This document shows positions 37,737-55,206 of a stretch of 64,000 nt of DNA, in pieces. Source of the DNA: Thamnaconus septentrionalis (lineage: Eukaryota > Chordata > Actinopteri > Tetraodontiformes > Monacanthidae); contig CM020505.1 in assembly GCA_009823395.1 (NCBI GenBank), forward strand, positions 9,877,129 through 9,941,128, read 5' to 3'. Numbering within the stretch: position 1 is the stretch's first letter; the number at the start of each line of letters is the position of its first letter. The position numbers and the translations under genes were made by a program. The notes below the pieces were generated by a model that was not told where the DNA came from, made no database searches, and was given only the letters and a program-made list of their open reading frames with translations.

Positions 37737-39825
37737 CATCGCTGTGCTGGCTGTGGGATCAGCTTCACTCTCTCTGCCGCACTACAAGACACAGCAGCCA
37801 AAACACACAAAGGATTTGAGGATTCTTCTGTCAGCGGCGTCTCATGTTACAAGGTGACCCAGACGCTGACTGATGAAAGAACCCTCCTCGGTGTGAATCA
37901 CTCGTCAAAACACACACTAAGCTCACAGCCGCTTCACATTACAAGAAAAATCAAATGTAACATTCAGGGCTTTCCTGTCAGTTCTGCAGAAAATCGAGGT
38001 GGAGCCTTGCATACAGGAAAGAACTACATCCCAACTTGGTTTTGGAAACAGAATACTGTCCCGTCAGCAGCTGTGTCTGCTTGGATTGGCCTGGGGGTGA
38101 AATGAGGGCAGATTACTGGTCCTATTAAATGTCTGCAATACACCACATGCATGTCACTTGTTGAGGTTGAATGTTTTAGAATTCAGGAGGCGACGGAGTT
38201 CCACCACTATTTGTTTTAATGCTCTATAAACCATGAGGAGGGAACGGACACTGTGATGGACACCATAAAAAGACAATGGAATAAATGAGCGAGGGTCTCA
38301 GCTTTTCAAAGGGAGAAAAAACATGTTTGTGGGATGTTAATTGCACCACCTCATTTCTCCAGTTTAAGTTCTCCATTTGATGACGCCCCAAGACTGCGAG
38401 GTCATGAAGAAGAGTTTCCATTTCTTTCTGCAAAACAAAGAGATAAAAAACGATGGAACCAATTACGTTCGTAGAGCCTCAGAAGTGGGACCCTCACTAA
38501 AGATAGCTGAGATTGAGCTGCAGATACTGAGCTGATTAGACAACGCTAACTACTTTGTGGCCTGCAGGTGACAGTGTGTTGTAAAAATGTTACCGAGAAT
38601 TCTCACCCAAGGCCTTCTACACAGGCCACTCCAGCGTGAGCAGGAATTACCCTTCACCCTGAGGGACAGTTTATATACTTGTGATGAACAGTTAAAGCAC
38701 TTATTTTTAATATTGATTTTTCATTTATATGTCATTTTTCTGAGGTGAGATTTAATAATAAAAAAAATAACGAAAACAAAGAAACCTGTACAGTGTGCAG
38801 CTCAGCAACTGAGCTCACCGTCTTGGACAAATGAACGCACAAGTGCACGTTACCCTGATTCCTGAAGCTACTTAATAGGCCTGTTGAATAATACATAAAA
38901 CACTGATGACAGCGGAAGGTTCTCAGCATACACAGTGACCGAGTGACATGACACAACAAAACAACAGAGGGTTGTGTAACTCTGAACATGTTAAATAGCA
39001 GGTGCATAACATCCGGGATCCCTAGTTTGATGTGTTGCACAGAGATCATGACTTTGGGACTTTGGGGGGGAGGGGTGGCGCTTTAATGCTTTAGAGGAGA
39101 ATCTGTAGGTGTATCAATACATCAAACTTGTTTTCTTCTGTATTTGTTCTGTTCTGATGCGCTTTCCCCCCACACACATCTTCACTGAGGTGACAGAGAC
39201 ACAAACATTTCAGCCTTTTTGAATATTAATAACAATGCTCTTTATATGATTAATTAAAGTGGGGCGCTCTCATGAACCAATAAGAACTGAAGTCTAGTTG
39301 GACATTTATTCCGTCACTAGAATTTAAACTAGTTTTGACAACCTGCACAAAATGTCATTCTAACAGCAGAGCCTCGACCCACGAGCACATGAAACCATTT
39401 CCTGTGATGCGTTACAAGCGTGGATGTGAGGCTCCTCTGCGCTCCGAGTTCCTGGAGGGAAAAAAGTCAAAGCGCATTCCTGCCCTTTGTTTGTTTCTCT
39501 GTCTCACCGCTGAGGAGAGTTTCCCACACTGCTGAATGGCTCGCACCAATGTCAACTTTTAATCACGTTGAGTGTCTCCCCCAGCAGACCGCTGCAGCCA
39601 CTCCAGGAGGAAGTTTCTCAGCAACCTCAAGTGCCCTTCGCCGAGGCTTTGCACAGAGTTGGCCTCAACAAAACAAAAAGGTTTGAGGAATGAAGACGCA
39701 CGTCCTGCTCCAACAAGGTTCCTTGTTTCTATGATATTGTAGACGTAGACTAAACTCTGACTCATGGGGCACAGGAGGCGTCTCAGTTGACTGGAGCAAA
39801 AAACATGGCAACATTTTTTTTTTAA

Positions 39826-40135
39826 AGCTGCAAGCAGCGTTCAAGGGACAGAGTCTTCTGTGGCCTGCCGACCTCTGCTGACCTCTGCAACCCCTGTCGA
39901 CATCTGCCATCAATGCAAGTGCCGTTGTAAACCGTGAACCCGATCAATAAGCTATCTTTGCCCCTGTGGGTTAATTGCTCATGTATCTGAAATGATTTGG
40001 CAGTCTGGACCTGTGCGGAAAAATTGAGATTTGAAGAAAATTTAACACCTATGATTTTGGACTTTTGCAGTTTTAAAAGAAGTGTTGACTTTTTCAATCC
40101 TGCATTTCTGGAGGTCAAAGGTCAGAGCATATTAA
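39826..40135. repeat. Probable interspersed fish repeat (GCTGCAAGCAGC-type)
   Basis: Begins AAAGCTGCAAGCAGCGTTCA, a sequence I associate with a repetitive family in percomorph genomes. It has no ORF; a tRNA-like SINE in reverse orientation follows directly. Its borders are not defined by terminal repeats. Confidence 0.4.
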
Positions 40136-40139
40136 ATAT

Positions 40140-40235
40140 AGGTCTTGACGAGATGAACATGTAAGTACCATCTGGGATTTGAATGCACATCTTCCACACC
40201 ACAATCAGAGGTTTAACCTACTGAGCTACATACTT
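40140..40235 (-). mobile_element. tRNA-derived SINE head, reverse orientation
   Basis: On the minus strand TAGCTCAGTAGG (pol III A box) is followed about 35 bp later by GCATTCAAATCCCAG (B-box-like). The flanks do not fold into a full acceptor stem, so this is a SINE rather than a working tRNA gene. Confidence 0.6.
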
Positions 40236-40664
40236 TGTTAGCCTAACAGTATGGATATTTATACAGCCGGCCTCCATGTCAGCACTGTGCTATAATAAAC
40301 ACACTACTATGAACTGTTTTATGATATTATACAGTGACCTATATGTTATATATACTTAGTCCCGATTTCCCGATTTTAATGTGATTAGCTCTTCTGTTTT
40401 TAAAAGAATTTTGTGTTTTGCTGACTTACTGTCCTGTTCTGTTATTTTTGTTTTATTCTGTGTTTCTGTCGCTGCTGTATGTTTGTCAGTGTGTGTTTGT
40501 CTGTGTCAGGTTCAGTTCTTTGGTCAACAAAAACTAAAACAAACCAAAAACCAACATAACAACCAAAACTTGCATTGCGTCCGTCGAATTTCTGAGTTTT
40601 CAATCTTCTGAGCATTTGGAATTTCCTTCAACTGAGATCAACAGGAAGCAGCAAACAGGTAAGT

Positions 40665-40684
40665 GGAGCTAGCTAGCTAGCTCC
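40665..40684. repeat. Perfect 20-bp palindrome (AGCT)n
   Basis: GGAGCTAGCTAGCTAGCTCC reads identically on both strands. It is probably a small AGCT tandem run with symmetric flanks. Confidence 0.8.
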
Positions 40685-40904
40685 CTCTTCCTTCTTCCCT
40701 TCAAATTAAATTTTAAAAGAGCGAGCACTATTATTATTATTTGGTCAAAATTTGACATAAAATGCTTCAACTCCATTTGCTGTTACTCCAGTACAAAGTG
40801 ATCGGCTGTTTATTTGTTCGTTCAAGAGTCTAGTGGCGAAACATACAATGTCAAATCATTGCTGTTTTTATGTACTGATATCCTTCCACAGTCCTCTGGA
40901 ACCT

Positions 40905-41110
40905 GTGCAGGTCAGCTCAGTGGGTTAGGCAGCTGAATCTGCTGTTGGAGACCAGGGTTTGAATCCTGGTCTCCACCATGAGAAGTTTATCTAACTTTTA
41001 AAGTCAAAGTGAGAGAGAAGGGCGAGAAAATGAAACTTCATCTCATCTGGACAGATAGCTCAGGCTGGAGGAAGCCTGACTCTGGTGGAGGATCACTGCT
41101 GTCTGACAGG
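40905..41110 (+). mobile_element. Dimeric tRNA-derived SINE, copy 1
   Basis: The first module has A box CAGCTCAGTGGG and B box GGTTTGAATCCTG (40956-40968). A linker starting TTTTAAAGTCAAAG leads to a second A-box-like sequence, ATAGCTCAGGCTGG, near 41055. The same two-module order and linker occur at 45784-45965, so this is one SINE family with two tandem tRNA-like units. Confidence 0.6.
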
Positions 41111-41929
41111 GGGTCGGGATGGATTTGGGGAACATGCATCAAGCGGCAGTGTTTGTGTGTGTGTGTGCTGGTAACCGAGGCCCGTGTGCAGCCACTAAAT
41201 CATTTTGTCACACAAACTCATTTACTCCTCTGCAATCGGCTGCAGGAAATGACATGTTGAAGAAGACCTCCTTCGCAGGAGGCCTTTGCATGTCGGCAGG
41301 GAGTCCGGGGCTCTTGTTTACATAGTTGCTGACGCATCAGTTACATGTTGATCATTGCACAAATGAGGTCTCCGGGGTTGGCCAGCAAAAAGAGACGCAG
41401 CGGCACGGCAGATGCTCAACGCATCGCTCGCTGAAACTGGCCGCAGACAAAAATGCATTTTAAGCACAACCTAGTCACAGCCGAGGCTGCTGGACTGCTG
41501 ATTATTTTGGTCGGCAGGTGGTTGAAATAACTCAATTTGGGTTTCAAAAAGTCGCTACAGTGCAGCGTTGATACAAATGCACTGGCATCAAGAAACTCAG
41601 ATTAGCTGAAGATGTGACATTAGCCTCCTGTGTTTCTGACATGCACACCAGTTCGATACATCAACTCGACTGAAAATCAGGATTGTGCGCTACTGAAAAC
41701 ATCATCAAGTTAACAAGTAGAGGGGGAAAAAAAATAACCACTCTGTCTAATTAATTTCAGGGAATTCTTTTACAGACGCTGTTGTCAAAGGGAATTCAGT
41801 GCATGTCACCAAGAAAAATTAACTTCCTTTAATGGCACAACCAGCTAGTGTCCCCTAATCCCTGGAATGTGTCCCCTTTTTTTTTTTTTTTGTCTGTGGG
41901 AAGCTTTGGGCTGCTCTGCCACCAAGTCA

Positions 41930-42260
41930 CTAATGAAGGTACTGACTCGAGAGTCGCGGCCTCAGCGCCGGCACTGAGGTGGGAGCTGTTCAGGGGGCAC
42001 GCGGCCCGCTGCTAGCAGGCCGGGGCCGCCACCGTGCACTCATTAGGGCTCATTGTGCCTGTGGCAGGTGTGTTAATCCTGTCAGGCTGGGCGCTGACCC
42101 CCGAGACCCTGCCTGCGGGATACTGTAGAACCTCTTTCTCCGGATCTCAGAGCCTGTCACCTCCTGTAGGAGCAGATGGAGCCAAGGTCTGTCAGCCGCG
42201 GCGGGCAAAGTTCCCTCCAAAAGCCTGCTTTCAGAGGGTAAAGAGAGAGAAGCAATAAAA
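41930..42260. promoter_or_regulatory. Candidate conserved non-coding element
   Basis: A GC-rich, repeat-free stretch (GCCTCAGCGCCGGCACTGAG, then a GCTGCTAGCAGG palindrome and GTGCACTCATTAGGG) in the rassf10-btbd10 spacer. It has no coding similarity. The regulatory role is a guess from composition. Confidence 0.2.
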
Positions 42261-42356
42261 CACTGCAACGATCCTGCTGCTGGTTGCCTCAGAAGCCTTA
42301 AAGGTTCCGTATAATAGGTGTTATCTGTATGATAGGTATAATTTTCCATCCCAGAC

Positions 42357-42489
<133 letters not shown>

Positions 42490-43639
42490 TGACAATAAAA
42501 TATACTATTTGTCTCAGACGGCAGGCTATCGTTCAATCACGCTAAAGCTAAAAGCTGAGGTGTTTCAGTATTAACTGCGTCCTTCAATGATGTCTCTCTG
42601 TCTTTGTATACGTGACTCAGTGGGCCGTCAACAACTGTGCCAACCTCAACTGTGTTCACATTGCTGAAGTGGTCAAGATCAAAGCGGCTTCACAACTTTA
42701 CATTTTATGTGACTGTGTTGAAATTGTGACCACAATAACAGATTGAGTGCATAGGACTGAGCTCTCTGGGCAGAGAGATCTCAGCAGTTATTTGTTGTAC
42801 TGTATATCTTAGTTTGTTCCATGAACAAAAGTAGAAAACTGCAAAAGACTCTGACACAAATGGTTGCCGCCACTAAATTGTCTCACCAGCAGTGATGGGA
42901 AGTGAACAGATAGACAAGGACACGTCCTTTCTCTGAAGGACCTTGCATGAGTGTCGTCAACATGGTTTCTTGTGCGCACCTGCTGATAGACTGAAGAAAG
43001 ACTCCTGCTGCTGTGATTGTCTGGGCAAAGATCCTCAGAGGTTGAGAGAATTCCTCATGTTTAGTCTGGCTGCACTCCTCCAAACCTCTTGTCTGACGTC
43101 TCTTGCTCATATTTCATCCAGTTTTCAAGCTCCAGTGTGCAACATTTGGCTTGATTTATAATTTTTATATTGGTAAAAGCTTAACATATTGCCCATAAAT
43201 ACATTAATAAAAGCGTATACTCACAGTACAATAAAAGTAATTTGTTTTTCCTACCCTTAGAACGGTTCTCATATATATATATATAAAAGAATATACATAT
43301 AGCAAAGGCCTTGCTCCTAGTTCGCTGTCATTTCTTTTAAGGACGCCCACCTGTGTGTGGAGTTTATGTGGGTTCTCTCCAGGTTCTCCAGCTTCCGCAC
43401 ACAGCCCAAAAAGATGCATGTGAGGGTTAAATTGTCTGTAAGTAGAGTAACTGAAAATGGTTATTTGTCTTTGTTTTGTCTCTAAGTGGCCCTGCGATGA
43501 CCTGGCGACTTGTCCTAAGTGTCACCCTGCCTCACCCTGTGACAGCTCGGAGAGGCTACAGCAAAAAAACCCTGATTGGTAAGCATTTTTTTTTACATTT
43601 ATTTGTTATATTTTTTTACTGCACTTTATGACTTACACG

Positions 43640-44220
43640 TGTCCAGCTGCCTCAGGTGGTTTCTGTGGCAAAACAGGCCACACCCATCCGTGAAGAAAAG
43701 AGCAGCGTGGGTATCGCAGGCTCGGTTATCACCCCCGACTGCACACGGGTGCTCTCTTATCGCTCACAGTGGGTCCCGTTGGGTGTGCTCGGTGTATCAG
43801 TTACAGACGAGCCCGTCGAGGTGTTTTGGGTGTTTCTGAACTTCTCTTAATTATCTTCCGTGTATAAAAGTGAAGGGATTCCGCTGCAGGCGAAGGAACA
43901 ATTGCTGCTACTTGCCCTTTCTTGTCCCTCAGGTCGGCGTTTGGCTTCGCTTACAATGGGGACGGATTGTGTTGCAGGACATTTGTGGGTCACTGCATCG
44001 CACTGCCTCCTCGAAGACGCAGAGCGCGTGTGAAAGTGTAAACTTTCACTTGAGCTTTTGTTCAGTTGAGGCCTCACTGCCGTGCTGAAAAAGTCTGCAG
44101 GTTTTTTTGTTTTTTTTTCCTCAACGGACCACAGATCTAAAGCGCGGGGGTAATTGATTAGCGCGCTAGTGGCTAATTGCCATAATGGCTTTACAGCGTG
44201 CCCTTGTTTTCTCTGGTTAT
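43640..44220. promoter_or_regulatory. Candidate enhancer with clustered homeodomain sites
   Basis: TAATTGATTAG, GGCTAATTGCC and CATAATGG lie within 40 bp at 44151-44188 around GCGCGC, in a repeat-free stretch that also has CTTAATTATC near 43847. The clustered TAAT cores resemble a developmental enhancer. No conservation data are available. Confidence 0.3.
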
Positions 44221-45783
44221 CTACGCGAGGAGTGTTGTCGATGGATGTAAACCTTTGTGCTCATGTCACATGTTCGGAAACACAACACTGCTAATCTTTA
44301 CAGCTAACGCTGTCAGATACAGGGAGCAGATACAGGAACAAAGATAGCCGCGGCTACGCCATCAACAGGTCAATCAATGAAATTGGAAGCGGAACCTTCA
44401 GTCCATCAGACGGCAAACAGGAGGGAGAGCTGCGCGTGACAAAAACAGCACATTTCATTAGCTTTTTAGAGCAGAAAATAGCGGCGGTACCGCTAACGAT
44501 GCCTGTAGTGGCTGGCAATACACTCGATTTCTATCTTTAACCAGAAATATTTACGTAACGATGTGGGCCAGCGGGTACCTTCTGAGAGAAAAAAATATAA
44601 ATGTATTTTCGAGTGTGCTACAATTGTAGTTAAATCTGACTGGTGAGAAAGCCTTGGTTTATACTGCATTCTGGTGATAAAACAGCACCATGACACATTG
44701 CGGAACCTTCATTTGAGTCTTTATCGCGACTCAAATACGATTAATCTGGAAGAAAAACAAACAAACAAACCACTGATTCACACAGAATCAAACAAAATCA
44801 ACAACTGAAACAAATGGTGAGAAACCTTGAACGTGTCGTCATGCAGACTGTTTTGACTGCTTCTGAGCACATTTTTATCTCATGAATCTTGGATCGACTT
44901 AAACACAATCCAGTCACCATCTAATCTCAGCGGATGGAGAAATTTGCCGCCACACCCCTGAAGGTCGTTGCCGTGCACCTGGCCACGGTTAAAATGGTCC
45001 AAATGACTCATTCGCACAGTTCCTCCGCACTGGAGCAGAGTTGAAGCCATTAATCTGTAGATGTTCTGATAAAGTCTCCTGACAAATCCCCCCATTAGCG
45101 CGTTTTGTCTCCGATTACCTTTGTCTGACTTAAGACACTTGACCTTTATGTTGCTGGTGGGGCGTCTTTGGTTACATGCTGTTGTCCGTTTATTTATTTT
45201 GTCAGGGTCGTGGGGAGGAAGGATTATATGCATTGACGTTCACGTCTCCGTCAGACACACCTACAGTAGCCTTTTGTGATGTGAAAACAAATCTGCAAAA
45301 CTGTGACCATTTTACTTACAAACCCGGACAATTTCAAATCTGAGCGCGGAGCGAAATCGTGGCCTGTCTATCTGCGTACAACTAACAGCTCCCTGCTCAG
45401 CGAGTGCAAAACAACTTGTTGCAATTGATTCATCGCGCGTTGACGTGCGGCAAACTAATACAATGCGCACCTCGAAGAGCAGATGGAGAGAAGGTGTCGT
45501 ATTACACACTCACATTTTTCTGATGGAAATTTATTTAATTACACGTCACCAGAGCTTCTGCTAAGCCAGCTGCTAGAAAGAGCAGCAGTCAAAAAAAAAA
45601 AAAAAAACCCTCTCAAATATCAGCAATCTGTTTTCCTCCCAGTTGCCCATCCAAACATCTGTGCACTTCCCCGTTGTTTTTTTTTTAAAATTATTATTAC
45701 ACAGGTGAAATATATATATTTTAATTGCTTTTGAATCAAGCTTAGTCAACTTTGAATAGGGTTGCAAGTGATCATGGCCTTGT

Positions 45784-45965
45784 CAAGACAAATAGTTCAG
45801 GGTGTTTGTGGATGGACTGTTAATCAAGAAATTGTTGGTTTGACTCCACCTTGACCTTGTGCTTTAAAGTCAAGGAAAGTCTCTGGAATGAAGGCACAAT
45901 TCGGTTTGGACAAATAGCTCAGGTTGGTGGATAGACCGTGATCTCAGTCATTGTCTTTTACATGT
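45784..45965 (+). mobile_element. Dimeric tRNA-derived SINE, copy 2
   Basis: The first module has AATAGTTCAGGGTG and TTGGTTTGACTCC as A- and B-box-like sequences. A linker starting CTTTAAAGTCAAGG and ending CGGTTTGGACAAATAGCTCA leads into the second A-box-like module. The arrangement matches the copy at 40905. Confidence 0.55.
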
Positions 45966-46972
45966 TTGTTTTAGATTCAATTTTGGTAAGATCAAATCTA
46001 TCCATTTTTGTTTTTTTGTTTGTTCTTTTTTTTTGAAAAGAGTCTCATCAGTTGTATTAATGGAACCATGAAATAAAAAATGCATTTTTGAGGCCTGCTG
46101 GGGTAAATAAATAGGCTACATAGTAAAGAGATATAATCTATACATTTACACACCAGATTTGACTGAGTCAATCTGCTGTTTCTCCTCTCACATATATAAT
46201 CCCTTTGGAACTTTGAATATATCAGCAGAAATTCTCCCTGTTTGTTGCGCACTGCTGCTAACATGTGGCAAGAGGAGGTAGTGACTGTGTAGGATCCTTT
46301 CCTTGGTTGATGAGCCCTTAAATGCAATATCTGAACTTCAAAAACTTTTTATTAAAACAAAAGGGAAATGTACATTTTGTAAACTTGGCCAAACACCAAC
46401 ATGTTGCTTTAAATATTTGTTCTACTTATTTCTGCTTTTTTTGTTCAGAAGTGTTTATTGTGTATTTTACATGGTCAGTACACAATCATACAATTCCAAC
46501 AAAATTTGTGTGCGACTATTTTGGGATTTCCTGGAAAAGTTCATGACTCAAGGCTCAGTACTCATGTTGCTTCATCATATTTCTCCATACAAGGATTGGT
46601 ACCGTGAAAGAAGTTGGGTCAGGATGACGGTCCAGGTTTAATGGGACTGTCAAGAAGTTTTTGTTTCAGATCTCTTGTGCTTTACTCCAGCCTTATTCAA
46701 TTGAACAGTTTCATGTTAATTAACAATTTCCTTTTCAACTATTTCATTTTCCTTAGTTGTCCATCTCTTGTGCAATTTGTACAAGCCACAACATATTGTA
46801 TATTCTGATTTATTATTTTTTGATCATGCAGAGATCAATCAACCTGAACGATCATGTTCTTCAAACATTCCCAATCACTTTCTGTCTCAACTCTCTGCTG
46901 GCAGTCGTCCTGCTGAGGGTCGGCGACGCACCGAGAAAAACTTACAATCAAGGATGGCTTATGCAAAACATT

Positions 46973-46990
46973 TTTATTGATGTCTTTATT
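46973..46990 (-). terminator. btbd10: Two AATAAA signals, probable btbd10 polyadenylation
   Basis: TTTATT on the plus strand at 46973-46978 and 46985-46990 reads AATAAA on the minus strand. The resulting btbd10 3' UTR would be ~680 nt (47669 down to ~46965), containing a (GAG)n run at 47605-47636. Confidence 0.5.
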
Positions 46991-47669
46991 TGATGATTTT
47001 TATATTTCATTTTTAAACAACAGTTCCAAGCTTTGCACAAAAAGATTTGGACAACAGCAGCCTGTGCTCTGCTGAATATCACATATCAACTCCAGCCAAT
47101 GACGACATACCCAATTACAAGATTTTAAGACATCTGAGAGAAGCTGAACTGGAGATCATGACACTAAGTGGTGATGACTGATGTTCTCCATAGCACTTCC
47201 TGTATTCTTCCCCTCCAAAGCACATGACACGGTGGGGCCACCCGAGGAAAAAACCAAAAGCAAACTTATCAGTGAAATAAAAACCCGTGAGAAAAACAGT
47301 GACACCACAAGAGTGCTTGGCCAAACTCATATTAAGGTACAAGAACATAGTAAATAATAATGTTAATATTAAGTATTTACCGATTTCTTTTTTCTCCCCA
47401 AAACAGAAAAATAAAATTCCTTTGGTCAAGTAAAAAAAATGAAAACAATAGTGAACACACTTGTTTCAACCAGTCTCATGCCCCTCGCGTTTCTTTCTCA
47501 ACAGTCAACCAGATACTTGAGGCTCTAAGGCTGCAAAGGAGGTGTCAAGGCAATATGGTTATGGTGCCCCTGGAGCTCCATGCTGCAGCATGCTGGGAGA
47601 AGGACTAGAGGAGGAGGAGGAGGAGGAGGAGGAGGGCGGCAGAGGCATTGAGTGAGGACCTGTGTGTCC
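46991..47669 (-). other. btbd10: btbd10 3' untranslated region
   Basis: Non-coding stretch from the stop to the paired AATAAA signals. It holds a (GAG)n/(CTC)n run at 47605-47636 directly after the stop. No other features are seen. Confidence 0.5.
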
Positions 47670-52655
<4,986 letters not shown>

Positions 52656-53081
52656 AATCTGACAAATGACGAGATCAACAAGTCACATCGATCTAGCATC
52701 GAATGCTAACTGTTGGTAACTCACAGTTGGCAATAAATCCAAGTGTGCTACAAAAGACACGTGTAAAAACAAAACCGTCAAGTGGCGATGTTTGTCGCTG
52801 ACATTTCACTGGTTGCCCGAGCATGACAAAAACATCCCATCATTTCAGAACGTTACTGAGTACCGTAGAACGATTCACGATCACGTTAGCGGACGTTAGA
52901 TCCCCGTGTTAGCATGTCAAGCTAGCTCACGCAAGCTAACGTCACAAAACATATGGCTTTTCATGACAAGTAACCCCAACAAAACATTCTGAGACATATT
53001 TAGAAGTACGGAGTATAACAGTGGCACAAGGTGTGTTTAATTCTAATATTACATGGTCACAGTAAGAAGAAAAAAACCTAC

Positions 53082-53175
53082 CTAGTGGCCAAAGTTTGCG
53101 CTGTGATGAAATCTCAACCGCTAAGCAGCGACCCAGCAGTCTCGTCTCTCCCAACGTCTCAAAACAGTAACCCCG
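53082..53175 (-). other. btbd10: btbd10 non-coding first exon (5' UTR)
   Basis: On the minus strand the sequence ending GGCCACTAG is followed by GTAGGT (53081-53076), a plausible donor joining the acceptor at 52659-52661. The 5' end is set arbitrarily near the promoter motifs at 53175-53220. Confidence 0.5.
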
Positions 53176-53425
53176 CTGACGTCCAACGACGTAATGACGA
53201 TTCAAAGTTTGACGTATTTTCAAAAATTAAAAAAAAAAAAAAAAGAGCCACAAATTTGGTGTGGCTTCAAATTTGAATAACTTTAACGCATTCATACAAT
53301 ATTTAATTTACTCAAAATACCAAAATGCTACAGATTTTAAGACAAACGAATAAAGGGGAACAAAGGACGAATATAATTTACCTTCTACGCAGGGGGAGGA
53401 AACTCGCGAGATCTCGCGAGATCTG
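53170..53425 (-). promoter_or_regulatory. btbd10: btbd10 promoter region with CRE-like and TCTCGCGAGA motifs
   Basis: Three CRE-like cores (GACGTC/TGACGT, ACGTCGT, ACGTCA) lie between 53178 and 53216. Farther upstream, the palindrome TCTCGCGAGA at 53412-53421 sits beside a second CTCGCGAGAT copy. TCTCGCGAGA is a known TATA-less, often bidirectional promoter motif of housekeeping genes, which fits btbd10. Confidence 0.55.
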
Positions 53426-54538
53426 CCAAGGGTCTCGGTTAATTTGCTGACCGGTGCTCTCGCGGTAACAACAATAACGTTATTGATTTAAATAAGATGC
53501 AGTTTAATTGCTTAATTACTGTCATAAATTACAAGTATAGACTTTTACTGCGACGCATTCAGGGATAACGTTACCAGAGATAATAAACCATTTAAAAATA
53601 AGTAAATAGAAGAATAAGTGCCGGTGTCAGTTTCCAACATCACGCCTCACAAGTCATATTTACTGCGTTGCAGGGTCTTGGCAGGGTGCATTTCAAATGT
53701 TAATGGAGCAAAATGAAGAGTGGGAAAATGTCTTTAAGTGGCACTGACCTGCATATGCAGTCCGTATTCCTGGACATTCTAAAGTGCGTGTGTATGCGGA
53801 TATAAAGTAGGAGACCCGTGCAAGAAGATCAATGGAGAGATAAAGGGTTTTTGGATCAGCAAATAAAAACCCATAATACTTCAAACTCAACAATACAAGA
53901 ATGCAAGCAGTTTGACAAATGTAAATGTTACTTGAACAAAAAGTGATGCAGATGATAAATAAGTTCAAAGATGTGTGAAGCACAGCTGTTAAGTGATAGT
54001 TTGCCTATAATAAACACTAATATGTAAGTATTAAAGACTACAATAATAGCAAAACAAAGTACTAACGTACACTTTTACATTTTCATACGCAGATGAAAAT
54101 ATTTCTCTTTATATTGTTACTGTGCCAAATACTCCCTTTATAACATGTAAAAACAGCAATGCCAGATTTTACACACACAGACACACAAAATACACACATT
54201 ACATTTAAGACTGTTGATTTAGTTGGTCCATAATTTCACATACAATACAAAGTAAAATGGTTTTACTACCAATCCAGAATTGTGACAACCATTACAATTA
54301 TGAATCAAAGGTAATTTCGTATTTATAAACAACAGGCCTTTGTGTCAAGGCTTTAAAAAAATCAATACGATGGCTTCAATATTCAACTTTGATTTTGCAG
54401 TCTAAAGCTGAAAGAAAACATGAAACGGGCACAAATAAATAGAGAAAAATAATAAATAACAACAAAATATAAAAACTAATAACTAACGCAGAAAATGACA
54501 ACAGAATAAAAGCCTATATTTGAAAATTTGGGTTTTGC
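53426..54538. other. btbd10-pth1 spacer and pth1 3' flank
   Basis: AT-rich with no coding exon. TATAAA-type minus-strand sequences at ~54111 and ~54136 could be variant polyadenylation signals for pth1, but no canonical AATAAA was found close to the stop, so the pth1 3' end is unresolved. Confidence 0.4.
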
Positions 54539-54773
54539 TTACGGCTTGTTTTTGGTGAGTGCATACTGGTGGGTGGGATTCAGGTTTTCCACGTCTAAAC
54601 TGGGGACGTGGCTTGGGAAAAGGTTTTCGATATTCCTCGCTTGTCCGTGTTCCAGTTTGGCATTGGTGACAACAATGTCCTTCAACTTCTCTTGAAGCCA
54701 GTTCTGTCTCTCTCCAACTTGTTTGTGTTCCTGTACATTATGCATGAGTTGCACCTCACTGATGGTCCTCTTA
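54539..54773 (-). CDS. pth1: pth1 mature-hormone exon
   Basis: The acceptor is CCACAG (minus) ending at 54774. The first base completes Ser27, then KR and the mature hormone to KNKP and the stop TAA at 54539-54541. The conserved 1-34 receptor-binding region lies at the start; the C-terminal part is poorly conserved, as usual. Confidence 0.93.
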
Positions 54774-54961
54774 CTGTGGAAACAGTCAAATACCACAGTT
54801 AAATCCAACGCCGTTGAATTATTCAGTAGAATTACCTATCGTCCATTATTTATGTTTGTAATTTCTGTAAAGAAAACTTACCTCAGAGGTTTAGCCTCTG
54901 CGTGTAAAGTGCAGATGAAAAGGATCAGGGCCAGCGCCTCAAAGTGCCGCACACAAAACAT
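54539..54961 (-). CDS. pth1: Parathyroid hormone precursor (PTH1 type), whole coding span
   Basis: A secreted calcium- and phosphate-regulating hormone acting on class B PTH receptors. Two coding exons give a 104-residue precursor: a signal peptide (MFCVRHFEALALILFICTLH plus AEA), a short propeptide KPLS, the dibasic site KR, and a ~75-residue mature hormone starting TISEVQLMHNVQEHKQVGER, then QNWLQEKLKDIVVT. The first ~34 residues keep the PTH hallmarks SEVQLMHN and WLQEKL. The propeptide junction is split by an intron, as in other PTH genes (S|KR). Its position next to btbd10 matches human BTBD10-PTH. Teleosts have pth1a, pth1b and pth4; the a/b copy cannot be assigned here. Confidence 0.93.
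54882..54961 (-). CDS. pth1: pth1 signal-peptide exon
   Basis: The ATG is at 54961-54959; 26 codons plus AG precede the donor GTAAGT (minus). A hydrophobic core ALALILFIC is flanked by basic and polar residues, a clear secretory signal. Nine 5' UTR bases precede the ATG after the acceptor CCAG (54974-54971). Confidence 0.92.
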
Positions 54962-55088
54962 GTCGAGTGGCTGGAACAAATTAAATCAAATTGGGAAAAC
55001 AGCAGTTAAAAAAACTGCAGTTTTAGCATTATTGTTTAATGAGAATAAGTGCATGGAATCAGTCTTAAATAATGCAACGCCACCTTAC

Positions 55089-55185
55089 CAGATGCTCCGT
55101 CCTTATTTCCAGGAAAAAAGTCCTGTTGACAAGGTGTCGTATTGGTGCGGTGAAGAAGTCAAACCTGTTGATCGGCTCTCAGTGT
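55089..55185 (-). other. pth1: pth1 non-coding first exon (5' UTR)
   Basis: On the minus strand the donor GTAAGG (55088-55083) follows GGAGCATCTG, matching the acceptor at 54971. The start of the exon is estimated ~25-30 bp downstream of the TATA box. Both pth1 introns are short (~118 and 108 bp). Confidence 0.6.
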
Positions 55186-55206
55186 GGGAGGGGCGAGGGT
55201 CTCTCC

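Noticed and set aside
40905..40990. Possible tRNA gene
   Set aside because: A- and B-box-like sequences are present but the arms do not pair into a full cloverleaf, and the unit recurs with a linker, so it is called a SINE.
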